From Celeribacter sp. HF31 (GTDB lineage Bacteria > Pseudomonadota > Alphaproteobacteria > Rhodobacterales > Rhodobacteraceae), in assembly GCF_011806455.1 (NCBI RefSeq), contig NZ_JAATOT010000002.1:434001-498000 (forward strand): a DNA stretch of 64,000 nt, read 5' to 3'. How positions within the stretch are numbered: position 1 is the first letter of the stretch; each line of letters begins with the position of its first letter. Of this stretch, positions 63,591 through 64,000 are shown piece after piece. The notes beneath the pieces were generated by a model that had not been told where the DNA came from, made no database searches, and saw nothing but the letters and a program-made list of their open reading frames with translations. A program made the translations under genes and the position numbers.

Positions 63591-63998
63591 CTATCTCCCT
63601 AAAGCCGCCATCACTTGCACCCGTACCTCCTTCGGATCGCCGCGTTCCATCGTCGCCATAACGAAGACAGCCTTGCCCCCTGACGCCTTGGCCCACTGCT
63701 GGCCGATCAGCTCCTTCTCGCGGCTGTCGCGGCTTTCTTCCGGAGACAACTGCTTGCCCTTGTATTCGACCACCAAGAGATGGCCATCCTCCATGACGGC
63801 CACGAAATCCGGGTAGAACTTGTCGGTTGAGGTCGGCAGCGAGAACGAGTTTGGATGCCTGCTGACGTTGCGGGTCCAGTATTTCAGGCCCGGCAAGGCA
63901 TCTAGCGCCAAGGCGCATTTGACCTCTTCGCCGCCATCCTTGCTGTCGAAGGTCGGCACTTCGTCCGGTCCCATGAAGTGCCGGTTGAACTTGTACAT
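63591..63998 (-). CDS. Type III restriction enzyme Res subunit, C-terminus (partial)
   Basis: The last ~135 residues of a reverse-strand gene that continues past the right window edge. The segment KFNRHFMGPDEVPTFD...GEEVKCALALDALPGLKYWTRNVSRHPNSFSLPTSTDKFYPDFVAVMEDGHLLVVEYKG matches the C-terminal PD-(D/E)xK endonuclease of type III restriction (Res) or related DEAD-box restriction subunits, with Asp in YPDFV and Glu-x-Lys in VEYKG. The helicase domain and the Mod subunit should lie beyond 64,000. The M at 63998 is probably an internal residue. Confidence 0.8.
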   Translation of the reverse strand: MYKFNRHFMGPDEVPTFDSKDGGEEVKCALALDALPGLKYWTRNVSRHPNSFSLPTSTDKFYPDFVAVMEDGHLLVVEYKGKQLSPEESRDSREKELIGQQWAKASGGKAVFVMATMERGDPKEVRVQVMAALGR

Positions 63999-64000
63999 GC

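Overview
The window looks like chromosomal DNA of an alphaproteobacterium of the Rhodobacteraceae (Roseobacter group). The evidence is gene order and family content: an opgG-opgI-opgH-opgC glucan operon, ftsB upstream of pdhA-pdhB-pdhC with a lipoyl domain on E1 beta, the fabD-fabG-acpP-fabF-mltG series, rpsF-rpsR-rplI with a long acidic L9 tail, and a relic of the Rhodobacterales gene transfer agent (GTA) next to cysE. I cannot name a genus from sequence alone. All calls rest on reading the translations and motifs; no search was run.

Positions 1-47,400 are core chromosome. In order: an EEP-family hydrolase, a CPA1 antiporter and PhzF-like protein, a divergent TetR/SDR pair with repeated operators, a Fur-family regulator, a DMT exporter, enolase, small accessory genes, anmK/tyrS, two cyclophilins, pgk and a class I aldolase, the opg operon, ftsB and the pyruvate dehydrogenase genes, cysE, a decayed GTA locus, a potassium channel, a permease, the fatty-acid synthesis cluster, ribosomal proteins S6-S18-L9, envelope lipoproteins and trigger factor. 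Central carbon metabolism (eno, pgk, fba, pdhABC) and envelope biogenesis (fab, opg, mltG, ftsB, lytic transglycosylases) dominate.

Four near-identical ~114-bp elements (9,673; 14,494; 23,541; 34,826) and one diverged relative (44,816) lie between core genes. Each has TAAAGCG...CGCTTTA ends and two internal hairpins. They look like non-autonomous TA-inserting miniature elements, and in three cases the TA end supplies the stop codon of the adjacent gene.

At 47,735-47,787 a 53-bp 3' fragment of a tRNA-Leu(UAG) gene marks the left junction of an integrated island that runs past the window end. Its cargo is a winged-helix protein, a MobV-type relaxase module, a hipBA toxin-antitoxin pair with three evenly spaced operators, small zinc-ribbon and membrane proteins, two overlapping XRE regulators, and an HNH nuclease. 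These are followed by two very large divergent genes, a 1,263-aa protein with an Mrr-like nuclease head and a 1,085-aa membrane-anchored protein of lower GC content, and by the C-terminus of a type III restriction (Res) subunit. The 55-64 kb stretch is the best candidate for an undescribed defence system. The GTA relic is the clearest evolutionary event: terminase large subunit is fused, by an internal deletion, to the tail of a DUF2793 gene.
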